A stretch of 17,524 nt of DNA, taken from JBEGQX01 sp041180805 (lineage in GTDB: Bacteria; Planctomycetota; Planctomycetia; Gemmatales; Gemmataceae). Positions 7,028-14,124 of this stretch are shown piece by piece. The first letter of the stretch is position 1; the number at the start of each line of letters is the position of its first letter. The notes under the pieces are model-generated. The model was given only the letters and a program-made list of their open reading frames with translations, was not told the origin of the DNA and ran no database searches. Position numbers and translations under genes: made by a program. The DNA lies in contig JBEGQX010000105.1 in assembly GCA_041180805.1 (NCBI GenBank), positions 1 through 17,524 of the forward strand, read 5' to 3'.

Positions 7028-8182
7028 ATGCGACCATTGTCTGTTGCGGTTGCTTGTGCGCTGACACTGGCACCGCTTGCGTTTGCCTGGCAAGATGCGG
7101 GTAATTCGCAGGTTACTGCTTACATCAAAACTTTGGAAATGATTGGGACCCAGGGCACCGGTAGTCAGGAAGCGCAAAAGGCCTGGAAAGAGATAAGCCA
7201 GCTTCCGCCCTCCAATTTGGTTCAGGTAATAGCGGCTTTGGATCATCAGAAGCCGGTATTTGCCAACTACATTCGATCTGCCGTCTGGGCGATTGTTCAA
7301 AACAGCCAAAAAAACAACAAGCCTATTCCCACCCAACAGGTTCGGGCCTTTCTCAAAGATTCCAAGCAGAATCCATCCGCCAGAGGGCTGGCTATGGAGG
7401 TTCTGAAAAGTCTGGATGGAGAATGGCTTGCCAGCGAGATTCCTGGCTTTTTGGCGGATAGTGCACCTGAACTTCGAAGGGAAGGGGTAGCGTATTGGAT
7501 CAATCAGGCGGAAAACCTTTCCAAGGAAAAGAAGGCTGAGGATGCCAAAGCTACTTATAAGAAAGCTCTGGCAAAGGCATCTGACAAAGATCAGGTGGAC
7601 AAGATTGCGAAGCAGCTTAAAGGATTGGGTGAAAATGTGGATCTGGGCAGCCATTTTGGCTTTGTGCGGAAATGGAATTTGATTGGTCCTTTCGACAACA
7701 CCAAGGGTGTGGGCTTCAAAACCAAATACCTGCCTGAGGAATCCGTGAAACTGGATGCGAGTCTGGAAGGCAAGGAAAAGGAAAAATTGAAGTGGGTTTC
7801 CCATCAAACAGAGGATCCTTATGGCTTGGTGGACTTGAACAAGGCATTGGGAAAGAAAAAAGATTCGGTTGCCTATGCATACACAAGAATTGAAAGTCCC
7901 AATCCTGCGAAGGTCTACCTGAGGGCAGGTTGTATTACCGCCTTGAAGGTTTTTGTGAATGGCAAACAGGTCTTTGCCCGCGAGGAATACCACCATGGCA
8001 TGTCAATGGACCAGCATGCCGCTGTCATCCATCTTGATAAAGGTGTCAACGATCTTCTGATTAAGATTTGCCAGAACAATCAAACGGAAAGTTGGGCCCA
8101 GAAATGGGAATTTCAAGTTCGTTTGACGGATGAAGCCGGTGTGCGGGTTCCATATTCCATTGCCATGGAAGGAGGCAAGTAA
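7028..8182 (+). CDS. Exported protein with HEAT-like helices and a C-terminal jelly-roll domain
   Basis: A 384-residue protein with a signal peptide at 1-20 (AFA before WQDAG). Residues about 25-160 are paired amphipathic helices of the HEAT/ARM kind (SARGLAMEVLKSLDG, APELRREGVAYWINQ). A lysine- and alanine-rich TPR-like helix pair follows at 162-200, then a beta-rich domain at about 210-375. That last domain opens with VRKWNLIGPFDN and contains VYLRAGCITALKVFVNGKQV and KGVNDLLIKI, the pattern of galactose-binding-like or PA14-like jelly rolls, which often bind sugars or other proteins. I do not recognise an enzyme active site. GGAAGGG eight bases before the ATG is a strong ribosome binding site. 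The stop codon overlaps the next start (TAATG), so this protein and the PQQ-like propeller are almost certainly made together and may act as a pair outside the cytoplasmic membrane. Confidence 0.85.
   Translation: MRPLSVAVACALTLAPLAFAWQDAGNSQVTAYIKTLEMIGTQGTGSQEAQKAWKEISQLPPSNLVQVIAALDHQKPVFANYIRSAVWAIVQNSQKNNKPIPTQQVRAFLKDSKQNPSARGLAMEVLKSLDGEWLASEIPGFLADSAPELRREGVAYWINQAENLSKEKKAEDAKATYKKALAKASDKDQVDKIAKQLKGLGENVDLGSHFGFVRKWNLIGPFDNTKGVGFKTKYLPEESVKLDASLEGKEKEKLKWVSHQTEDPYGLVDLNKALGKKKDSVAYAYTRIESPNPAKVYLRAGCITALKVFVNGKQVFAREEYHHGMSMDQHAAVIHLDKGVNDLLIKICQNNQTESWAQKWEFQVRLTDEAGVRVPYSIAMEGGK
8171..8175 (+). promoter_or_regulatory. Shine-Dalgarno GGAGG inside the end of the upstream gene
   Basis: GGAGG lies in the last codons of the 7028-8182 gene, six bases before the ATG at 8182. 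The stop and start overlap as TAATG, an arrangement that favours translational coupling of the two genes. Confidence 0.75.
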
Positions 8183-9399
8183 TGTTTAAGTTGAAAAATG
8201 CCTGGCTGCTTACGGCTTTTTTATCGTTCCATGGAATGGGCTTGGCTGCTGACTGGCCTCAGTTCCGTGGGCCTGGTGGTTCCGCGGTGTCGACCGAGGA
8301 TAATATCCCTGTTCAATGGTCCGCCAAGGATGGAATTGCTTGGAAAGTTCCCTTGCCTGGCAGGGGCCTTTCCTGTCCTGTTGTGGCGAAAGACAGGCTT
8401 TACCTGACATCATCGTCAGGCTACAAGGAAAGTCGTCTTCATGTTCTGGCATTCGATCCCAAAAATGGCGCAAAGCTTTGGGAAAGACAGTTCCAATCCA
8501 CGGGTAATACAACCTGCCATCCAAAAACTTGCATGGCTGCCCCGACACCTGTAACAGATGGAGAAAGGGTTTTTGCCCTCTTTGCCTGCGGTGATGTTGC
8601 TGCCTTGGATCGCAATGGTAATCTTCTTTGGTACCGTTCTCTGGCTACAGACTATCCGGATATCACCAATATGGTGGGTATGGCTTCCTCGCCAGCGTTA
8701 TGGAAAGATGTCTTAATATTGCCGATGGATAATGCCGGTGATTCCTTTGTGCTTGCCATCGATGCGAAGACAGGTAAAAACCTCTGGAAACTTGAGCGCC
8801 CGAGAACCATCAATTGGACAACGCCGTTAGTAGCGGATCATGTTGCCAAGGGTGCTAATGTGGTTTTGCAAACTGACAACTCGCTGGTAAGCGTTGATGC
8901 AAATACTGGAAAGGAAGTCTGGTCCATTTCCACAACCGGGCCCACAACCATTCCTTCCCCCACGCTTTCAGATGGTTTGCTTTTGGCGCCGGGCAAGGAA
9001 ACCTTGGTGCTGGATCCCTCCAACAATGGAAATGCCCCCGCATTGAAGTGGAAATCCTCAAAGCTGGTGGGTGGGTATGCCTCTCCTTTGGTTCACAAAG
9101 GTGTGGTTTATGGAATGTCTAGCATTGGTTTGAATGCCATGGATGCCCGAGATGGTAAGGAAATTGGCCAGATTCGCATGAAGGGGCCGTTTTCAGGTTC
9201 ACCCATCATTGCAGGTAACCACCTTTATCTGGTAAACGAAGAAGGTACTGGTTACGTGGTAAAGTTGGGCGAAAAGCTTGAATTGGTGTACACCAATGAA
9301 TTGAAAGATACGATTCTGTGCACCCCTGCCATCCATAATGGAAAGATGTACCTTCGCAGTGATTCTTCGCTGTATTGCATCGGTAATGCTGCAAAATAG
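8182..9399 (+). CDS. Exported PQQ-like beta-propeller protein
   Basis: A 405-residue protein with a signal peptide at 1-23 (LAA before DWPQF). The mature N-terminus DWPQFRGPGGSAVS is a hallmark of planctomycete and verrucomicrobial PQQ-like repeat proteins. At least six blades can be seen, each with a motif of the kind LHVLAFDPKNGAKLWE, AALDRNGNLLWY, VLAIDAKTGKNLWK, LVSVDANTGKEVWS, LNAMDARDGKEIGQ and LYLVNEEGTGYVV. The WPQFRG family is mostly structural or uncharacterised; no pyrroloquinoline quinone dehydrogenase residues are evident, so I do not call it an enzyme. Two cysteines close together (TCHPKTC, about 112-118) may form a disulfide; this is not a CXXCH haem site. It overlaps the jelly-roll gene by one base and precedes a sulfatase by 24 bases. 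Confidence 0.9.
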   Translation: MFKLKNAWLLTAFLSFHGMGLAADWPQFRGPGGSAVSTEDNIPVQWSAKDGIAWKVPLPGRGLSCPVVAKDRLYLTSSSGYKESRLHVLAFDPKNGAKLWERQFQSTGNTTCHPKTCMAAPTPVTDGERVFALFACGDVAALDRNGNLLWYRSLATDYPDITNMVGMASSPALWKDVLILPMDNAGDSFVLAIDAKTGKNLWKLERPRTINWTTPLVADHVAKGANVVLQTDNSLVSVDANTGKEVWSISTTGPTTIPSPTLSDGLLLAPGKETLVLDPSNNGNAPALKWKSSKLVGGYASPLVHKGVVYGMSSIGLNAMDARDGKEIGQIRMKGPFSGSPIIAGNHLYLVNEEGTGYVVKLGEKLELVYTNELKDTILCTPAIHNGKMYLRSDSSLYCIGNAAK

Positions 9400-9423
9400 A
9401 ACCCGGCCCCGGAAGTTTTCATC

Positions 9424-10770
9424 ATGGGAATGATGTTTGGAATTCTTCTGGGGCTTACTTTTCAGGTTGATCAAAATCCGGTTCATGCCTCGGTACCACC
9501 CAAAAGGCCAAACATAGTTTTTGTTCTGGTGGATGACATGGGCCCGGGTGATCTGGGTTGTTATGGCGGAAATATTGCACCTACACCCAACATCGATCGT
9601 CTTGCCCGGGAAGGTACCCGGTTCACGAGATATTATTCTGCCGCGCCTATTTGTTCTCCTTCTCGTTGTGGATTGATAACAGGAAACTTTCCTGCGAGAT
9701 GGAAGATAACCAGTTTTCTTCAGACCAGGGCTGGTAACAGGGAATGTGGCCAGGTTGATTTCCTTGACCCCAACGCCCCTTCCCTTCCCAGAGAATTGGC
9801 TTCTTTGGGTTATGCCACTGCTCATATTGGCAAATGGCATCTTGGGGGTGGCAGGGATGTGGAGAACCCACCCAAGTTCCGGGATTATGGATACCAGCTT
9901 GGGTTGGGAACCTACGAAAGCCCGGAACCCGCTGCACCTTTGGGCCTAAAAACCACTCCTTGGGGAAAAGAACTGGAACCAGGCCAGGTGCCCCGTCACC
10001 ATCGGACCAAATGGATGGTGGACCAGACCCTTAAATTTATTGCCGAGCATAAAGCAAAGCCATGTTTTGTGAATCTTTGGCTGGATGATGTGCATGACCC
10101 GTGGGTTCCGGAAGGGGATAAGAGCTTGCCCAAGGGGAATCCAAAACCACGCCTGTCCGCGGTGATCGCGGAGTTGGACTCTCAAATGGGCAGACTTGTG
10201 AAAGGATTGCCAGAAAATACCCTGTTGATATTTGCTTCCGATAATGGTGCCTTACCCACTCTTCAGGGGCAGCGGACGATGGGCTTTCGCGGCAGCAAGC
10301 TAAGTCTGTATGAAGGGGGAATTCGAATGCCTTTTCTGGTGCGATGGCCAGAAAAAGTGCCGGCAGGAAAAGTAAATGATACAACGGTCATTGCTGCGGT
10401 GGATATGTTTCCATCCATTATGGAAATTGTTGGAATTCAAAAACCAGTCGGTTATTCAGGAGACGGCGAGGACCTTTCCAAGGCATTGTTGGGACAAAAT
10501 ATTTCAAGAACCAAGTCTCTCTTCTGGGAATATGGAAGGAATGAAACTTCCTTCAGATTTCCCATGGCGAAAGATCGGAGTCCAAGCCTTGCGATGATGG
10601 AAGGGGATTGGAAATTTCTTTGTAACCATGATGGTTCTGGAGAGCAACTTTACAATCTAGCCAAGGATCCATGGGAGAAGGATAACTTGGTGCAAAGCCA
10701 GAAAGATCGTTTAAAGTCCATGAAAAGTGCCTTGCTGGATTATTGGAAGCAAATGCCAAAATTAAATTAA
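9424..10770 (+). CDS. Exported Cys-type sulfatase (first of a pair)
   Basis: A 448-residue type I (S1 family) sulfatase that would hydrolyse a sulfate ester. The formylglycine precursor is C77 in ICSPSRCGLITG, a full C-x-P-S-R signature. Metal ligands D37 and D38 (LVDDMG), D273 and N274 (ASDNG), and basic residues K137 and H139 (GKWHLG), H224 (DDVHDPW) and the lysine in RGSKLSLYEGG are all present, so an active enzyme is expected once matured. A short hydrophobic leader (MGMMFGILLGLTF) is a weak signal peptide with no basic residue; secretion is likely but the cleavage site is unclear. The substrate cannot be read from sequence. GGAAG eight bases before the ATG supports this start. No formylglycine-generating enzyme lies in the window, so maturation must come from elsewhere in the genome. 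The gene is 24 bases after the propeller gene and 10 bases before the second sulfatase. Confidence 0.94.
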   Translation: MGMMFGILLGLTFQVDQNPVHASVPPKRPNIVFVLVDDMGPGDLGCYGGNIAPTPNIDRLAREGTRFTRYYSAAPICSPSRCGLITGNFPARWKITSFLQTRAGNRECGQVDFLDPNAPSLPRELASLGYATAHIGKWHLGGGRDVENPPKFRDYGYQLGLGTYESPEPAAPLGLKTTPWGKELEPGQVPRHHRTKWMVDQTLKFIAEHKAKPCFVNLWLDDVHDPWVPEGDKSLPKGNPKPRLSAVIAELDSQMGRLVKGLPENTLLIFASDNGALPTLQGQRTMGFRGSKLSLYEGGIRMPFLVRWPEKVPAGKVNDTTVIAAVDMFPSIMEIVGIQKPVGYSGDGEDLSKALLGQNISRTKSLFWEYGRNETSFRFPMAKDRSPSLAMMEGDWKFLCNHDGSGEQLYNLAKDPWEKDNLVQSQKDRLKSMKSALLDYWKQMPKLN

Positions 10771-10780
10771 AGGGGTCCCC

Positions 10781-12160
10781 ATGCATTTAAGGTTTGGAAT
10801 GTGGTTGGTTGTGGGATTGCTTTGTTATGTGGTTCCGGGTGTTTGGGCGGAAGAAAGGCCGAATATTATTTACATTCTTTCGGACGATCTGGCCCAGGGT
10901 GATTTGGGTTGCTACGGCCAAAAGCTAATCCAGACTCCAAATATTGATCGCATGGCAAAAGAGGGAACGAGATTTACCCAAGCCTACTGTGGAACCAGTG
11001 TTTGCGCCCCAAGCAGAACCTCGCTTATGACTGGCTTGCACATGGGGCATTCACCCATTCGCGCAAACCGTGAGATTCGGCCTGAAGGGCAGATCCCTCT
11101 TCCATCTGAAACCATTACCGTTGCCCAATTGCTTAAGAATGCAGGTTATGCCACCGCATGCATGGGCAAGTGGGGAATGGGCATGTTTGATAGTTCTGGA
11201 AGTCCTTTTAAAAAAGGGTTTGATCATTTCTTTGGATATAACTGCCAGCGTCACGCGCATTCCTATTTTCCCGAATACCTTTACAAGGATGACAAGCGAT
11301 TTGATTTGCCAGGTAACGATGGCAAAGGGGTTGGTAAAACATATGCACAGAACTTGATCCAGGAAAATGCTCTTCGCTGGATCAAATCCCAGCGGGATAA
11401 TCCTTTCTTTCTCTTCTATGCGATAACCCTTCCCCATGGCAGGCATGAGATTGACGATCTTGGAATTTACAAAGACAAGCCATGGACCTTGCAGCAAAAA
11501 TCTTACGCTGCCCAGATTACCCGGTTGGACAAAGATGTTGGCCAGTTGCTGGACCTTTTAAGGGAACTGAAACTGGATGAGAAAACCGTGGTGTTCCTTT
11601 CGGGGGATAATGGATCTTCTTTTCCGCCAAATTCTGAAATGGGCAAACTTTTCAATCAGGCATCGAACGGTTTAAGGGGTTTCAAGCGAACTTTGTATGA
11701 GGGCGCTTTAAGGCAGGCTGCCATAGTACGCTGGCCAGGCAAGATTCCTGCCAACAGAGTGAATGACGAACCATGGGCATTTTGGGATTTTCTTCCGACG
11801 GCTGTGGAATTGGCGAACGCCAAACTTCCAGATGGTTTTAAAACCGATGGAGTTTCTCTGGTTTCATTTCTGAAGGGTGGAATGGTTCCCAATCGTGATT
11901 GTTTTTATTGGGAATTGCATGAAGGAACCCCCATGCAAGCCGTCAGATTTGGAGATTGGAAAGCAGTGCGAAATGCTCCCGGATCGAAGATTGAACTCTA
12001 TGATCTGAAAAGTGACCCCGGGGAAAAGAATGATCTTGCTGCTCAAAAGACAGACTTGGTTCTTAAAGCCGAAAAATTGATGAGAACCTCTAGGGTTGAT
12101 GATCCTAACTGGCCCATGATTGCCAGGCAAAATCAGAAAAACAACAATAAAAAGAAATAG
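10781..12160 (+). CDS. Exported Cys-type sulfatase (second of a pair, GKWGMG variant)
   Basis: A 459-residue type I sulfatase with a clear signal peptide at 1-23 (VWA before EERPN). The formylglycine precursor is C75 (VCAPSRTSLMTG). Metal ligands D35 and D36 (LSDDLA), D276 and N277 (SGDNGSS) are intact, as are H219 (TLPHGRH) and the lysine in FKRTLYEGA. In the motif that reads GKWHLG in the first sulfatase this one has K130-W-G132-M-G, so the histidine is missing. GKWG forms occur in a known group of arylsulfatases with a nearby FFGYNCQRHAHSYFP segment, which is present here, so this looks like a subfamily trait rather than damage. It differs enough from its neighbour to suggest another substrate or another position on the same glycan. 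The C-terminus is a lysine- and asparagine-rich tail (QKNNNKKK). AGGGG five bases before the ATG is the ribosome binding site. Confidence 0.94.
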   Translation: MHLRFGMWLVVGLLCYVVPGVWAEERPNIIYILSDDLAQGDLGCYGQKLIQTPNIDRMAKEGTRFTQAYCGTSVCAPSRTSLMTGLHMGHSPIRANREIRPEGQIPLPSETITVAQLLKNAGYATACMGKWGMGMFDSSGSPFKKGFDHFFGYNCQRHAHSYFPEYLYKDDKRFDLPGNDGKGVGKTYAQNLIQENALRWIKSQRDNPFFLFYAITLPHGRHEIDDLGIYKDKPWTLQQKSYAAQITRLDKDVGQLLDLLRELKLDEKTVVFLSGDNGSSFPPNSEMGKLFNQASNGLRGFKRTLYEGALRQAAIVRWPGKIPANRVNDEPWAFWDFLPTAVELANAKLPDGFKTDGVSLVSFLKGGMVPNRDCFYWELHEGTPMQAVRFGDWKAVRNAPGSKIELYDLKSDPGEKNDLAAQKTDLVLKAEKLMRTSRVDDPNWPMIARQNQKNNNKKK

Positions 12161-12178
12161 ATCTGAAAGGGCTAAGCA

Positions 12179-13183
12179 ATGAAAACGATGTTGATGATGG
12201 TTGCATTTCTCGAGTTGGCCGCATTTCAGCTTGTCGGGCAGGAAGTGGTGGTTATGGTTGGTCCCGGTGGACAGAGAATGATTTCCCAGGATGGACTTCA
12301 GTGGAAAAACCATGTTTCCTGGGGAGAGCCCAAACACGACCAGAATGACTTGAATGTCGCGACATTTTTCAAGGGATCTGTCTACGTTGGCGGAGGTTAT
12401 AGCATCGCCCGGATGACTGCTTCAAGTGATGGAAAAAACTGGAGCGAAGGAGTTCTCCCAAAAGGATCGCCTATCTTCGGCCTGGAGGTGTTGAACGATA
12501 CTCTCTATGCCGTAACGCTTCGCGGTCAGATTTACAAAACCGCGGATGGATCCAATTACACCATGGTGGGTGCTGCTGAAATGCCAACTCCAACACATTG
12601 GATACGAGCCAGCGCCAAAGGAAATGGAATTATTCTGGCCAGTGGTGATTTTGGGCCGGCTTTGGCGTTTAACCCAAAAACAGAAAAAATTACTGTGACC
12701 CAGATGGCAGGGCAAACTATCAAAAATGCCGGATTTAAAAGAGTTGCTTATGGGAAAGGTGTGTTTGTCGTTTGCGGCCAGGATGGCTTGCTAGCCAGTA
12801 CCAAAGATGGTCTTCAATGGAGCAATAATCAAACTTACCCGGATCGGGGTGATATTTATTCTGTGGTTTGGGCTGGGGACCAATTTGTGGCTTCCGGAGC
12901 CAAGGGAACTTTGGTTTCCAAGGATGGCCTGAAATGGGAAACAAATCCTGCCAAGGTTCCAAGGATGATGGTTCAAGTGGGGGAATGGTTGTATGGTTGG
13001 TCTTGGCCACCCTTTAAATTTCAGCGAAGTAAGAATGGTCTCGCTTGGGAATCTATTGCCAATGAAAAGGAATTTCATGCCAAGCATTTTGCGGTTGGCA
13101 CTTTATCAGGCGATAAAAACCCGCCCAAGCTTCCTGAAGGCAAGGTGCCTTGGGCAGGAATGAAAGATACCCCCAAGAAATAA
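12179..13183 (+). CDS. Exported BNR-like beta-propeller protein with six S-DG-W repeats
   Basis: A 334-residue protein with an N-terminal signal peptide (MKTMLMMVAFLELAAFQ, cleavage probably near 20). Six copies of an S-x-D/N-G-x-x-W/Y motif mark propeller blades: SQDGLQW (36-42), SSDGKNW (82-88), TADGSNY (121-127), STKDGLQW (207-214), SKDGLKW (247-253) and SKNGLAW (284-290), each preceded by strands such as FVVCGQDGLLA. This is the aspartate-box pattern of BNR/sialidase-like and photosystem-stability-factor-like propellers. Sialidase catalytic residues (arginine triad, tyrosine) are not evident, so it may be a binding or scaffold protein. The gap between blades 3 and 4 (128-206) has room for one degenerate blade, giving seven. 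AAAGGG lies eight bases before the ATG. It sits between the sulfatase and sugar-isomerase-like genes, 18 and 22 bases apart. Confidence 0.88.
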   Translation: MKTMLMMVAFLELAAFQLVGQEVVVMVGPGGQRMISQDGLQWKNHVSWGEPKHDQNDLNVATFFKGSVYVGGGYSIARMTASSDGKNWSEGVLPKGSPIFGLEVLNDTLYAVTLRGQIYKTADGSNYTMVGAAEMPTPTHWIRASAKGNGIILASGDFGPALAFNPKTEKITVTQMAGQTIKNAGFKRVAYGKGVFVVCGQDGLLASTKDGLQWSNNQTYPDRGDIYSVVWAGDQFVASGAKGTLVSKDGLKWETNPAKVPRMMVQVGEWLYGWSWPPFKFQRSKNGLAWESIANEKEFHAKHFAVGTLSGDKNPPKLPEGKVPWAGMKDTPKK

Positions 13184-13205
13184 CCCCGGTCAAAGGCTTC
13201 TTCCC

Positions 13206-14111
13206 ATGATAACTCCAACTCTGTTTTCTGTAAGTTATGCTGGTTATTGGGGGCAGCACAGACTTGGGGTGGTGGACTTTCTAAAAAAAGCAAACAGCCT
13301 TGGTTACAAAGCGGTCGAAATTGGCGCCAAAAGGCCCCACCTTTCTGTCTTGGATTATGCTGAGGAATCATCTCTTGAGGTCATTCGTGAGACCGCTCAA
13401 AATTTGGGAATTCAGATAGCAACCATCGCAGGTTATACAGACTTTACCAGTGGTCATAAATCACCCGAGGTTCCATTTGTTGAGATGCAAGTGGGCTATG
13501 TTCAGGCGCTGGCAAAAATGGCCAAGTTTCTCGGTGCCTCGATTATCAGGGTATTCAGTGGCTATTTTACCGAAGATCAATCCTATCACTCTGATTGGAA
13601 CAAATGTGTGGTGGCATTGCGCGAGTGTGCCGAGGTTGCCGGCCAGTATGGGGTAACTTTGGGGCTGCAAAACCACCATGATGTGGGGGTTTCGGTGGAC
13701 TCCTTTGAGGAGTTGCTAAATGATGTCAATCATACGAACCTGAAGGCCATGTTTGATCCCTGGTCCATTGCATTGCATGGTTCAAATCTTTATGAGTCCG
13801 CAAAACGCATGGCGCCAAGAATGGTTCAAACCACCCTCGCAGATTATGTAAAACTTGAACGGTTTGCCTATCAACAACATTTGGTGAATTACAAAAAGCT
13901 GGATCCCCCTGCGGTAAGGGCAGTTCCACTGGGTGATGGTTTTCTTGATCTGGAAGGATTTTTTAAAGGTCTTAAAGATGGTGGGTTTTCCGGTTTTGTA
14001 GCCTATGAGATGTGTTCACCTCTTCGCGGGGGCGGGACCGAGCAAAATCTCGATCAAGCGGCAAGAAAAAGCCTTATGAAGATTCAATCACTCATTTCGT
14101 CTTTCATGTAA
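13206..14111 (+). CDS. Sugar phosphate isomerase/epimerase-like TIM-barrel protein
   Basis: A 301-residue protein without a signal peptide, of the AP endonuclease family 2 / xylose isomerase-like fold. Barrel strands and helices can be followed: LGYKAVEIG (32-40), GIQIATIAG (68-76), LGASIIRVFSG (109-119), GVTLGLQNHHD (149-159), KAMFDPW (180-186), GFSGFVAYEMCSP (260-272). Metal-site candidates are D184 and E268. The position that usually carries the first metal-binding glutamate (LEN/LEIH in D-tagatose epimerase-like enzymes) reads Q155-N-H-H, and the histidine of the usual V-H-x-K-D motif is replaced by TTLADY, so the metal site is altered. LQNHHD is, I believe, seen in a subgroup of this family. 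The likely role is isomerisation, epimerisation or oxidised-sugar processing in the cytoplasm, of a sugar released by the exported neighbours; the substrate is unknown. It is the only predicted cytoplasmic protein in the cluster. Confidence 0.85.
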   Translation: MITPTLFSVSYAGYWGQHRLGVVDFLKKANSLGYKAVEIGAKRPHLSVLDYAEESSLEVIRETAQNLGIQIATIAGYTDFTSGHKSPEVPFVEMQVGYVQALAKMAKFLGASIIRVFSGYFTEDQSYHSDWNKCVVALRECAEVAGQYGVTLGLQNHHDVGVSVDSFEELLNDVNHTNLKAMFDPWSIALHGSNLYESAKRMAPRMVQTTLADYVKLERFAYQQHLVNYKKLDPPAVRAVPLGDGFLDLEGFFKGLKDGGFSGFVAYEMCSPLRGGGTEQNLDQAARKSLMKIQSLISSFM

Positions 14112-14124
14112 TTAAAGGGTATCT

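Noticed and set aside
6983..7996. 337-residue minus-strand open frame
   Set aside because: It mirrors the 7028-8182 gene, which has a signal peptide, a ribosome binding site and domain structure. The minus translation is rich in Phe, Cys, Gln and Arg without any fold pattern, as expected for an antisense shadow.
8535..8557. Possible haem c site in the PQQ-like propeller
   Set aside because: The cysteines read TCHPKTC, not CXXCH, so cytochrome attachment is not supported; a disulfide is more likely.
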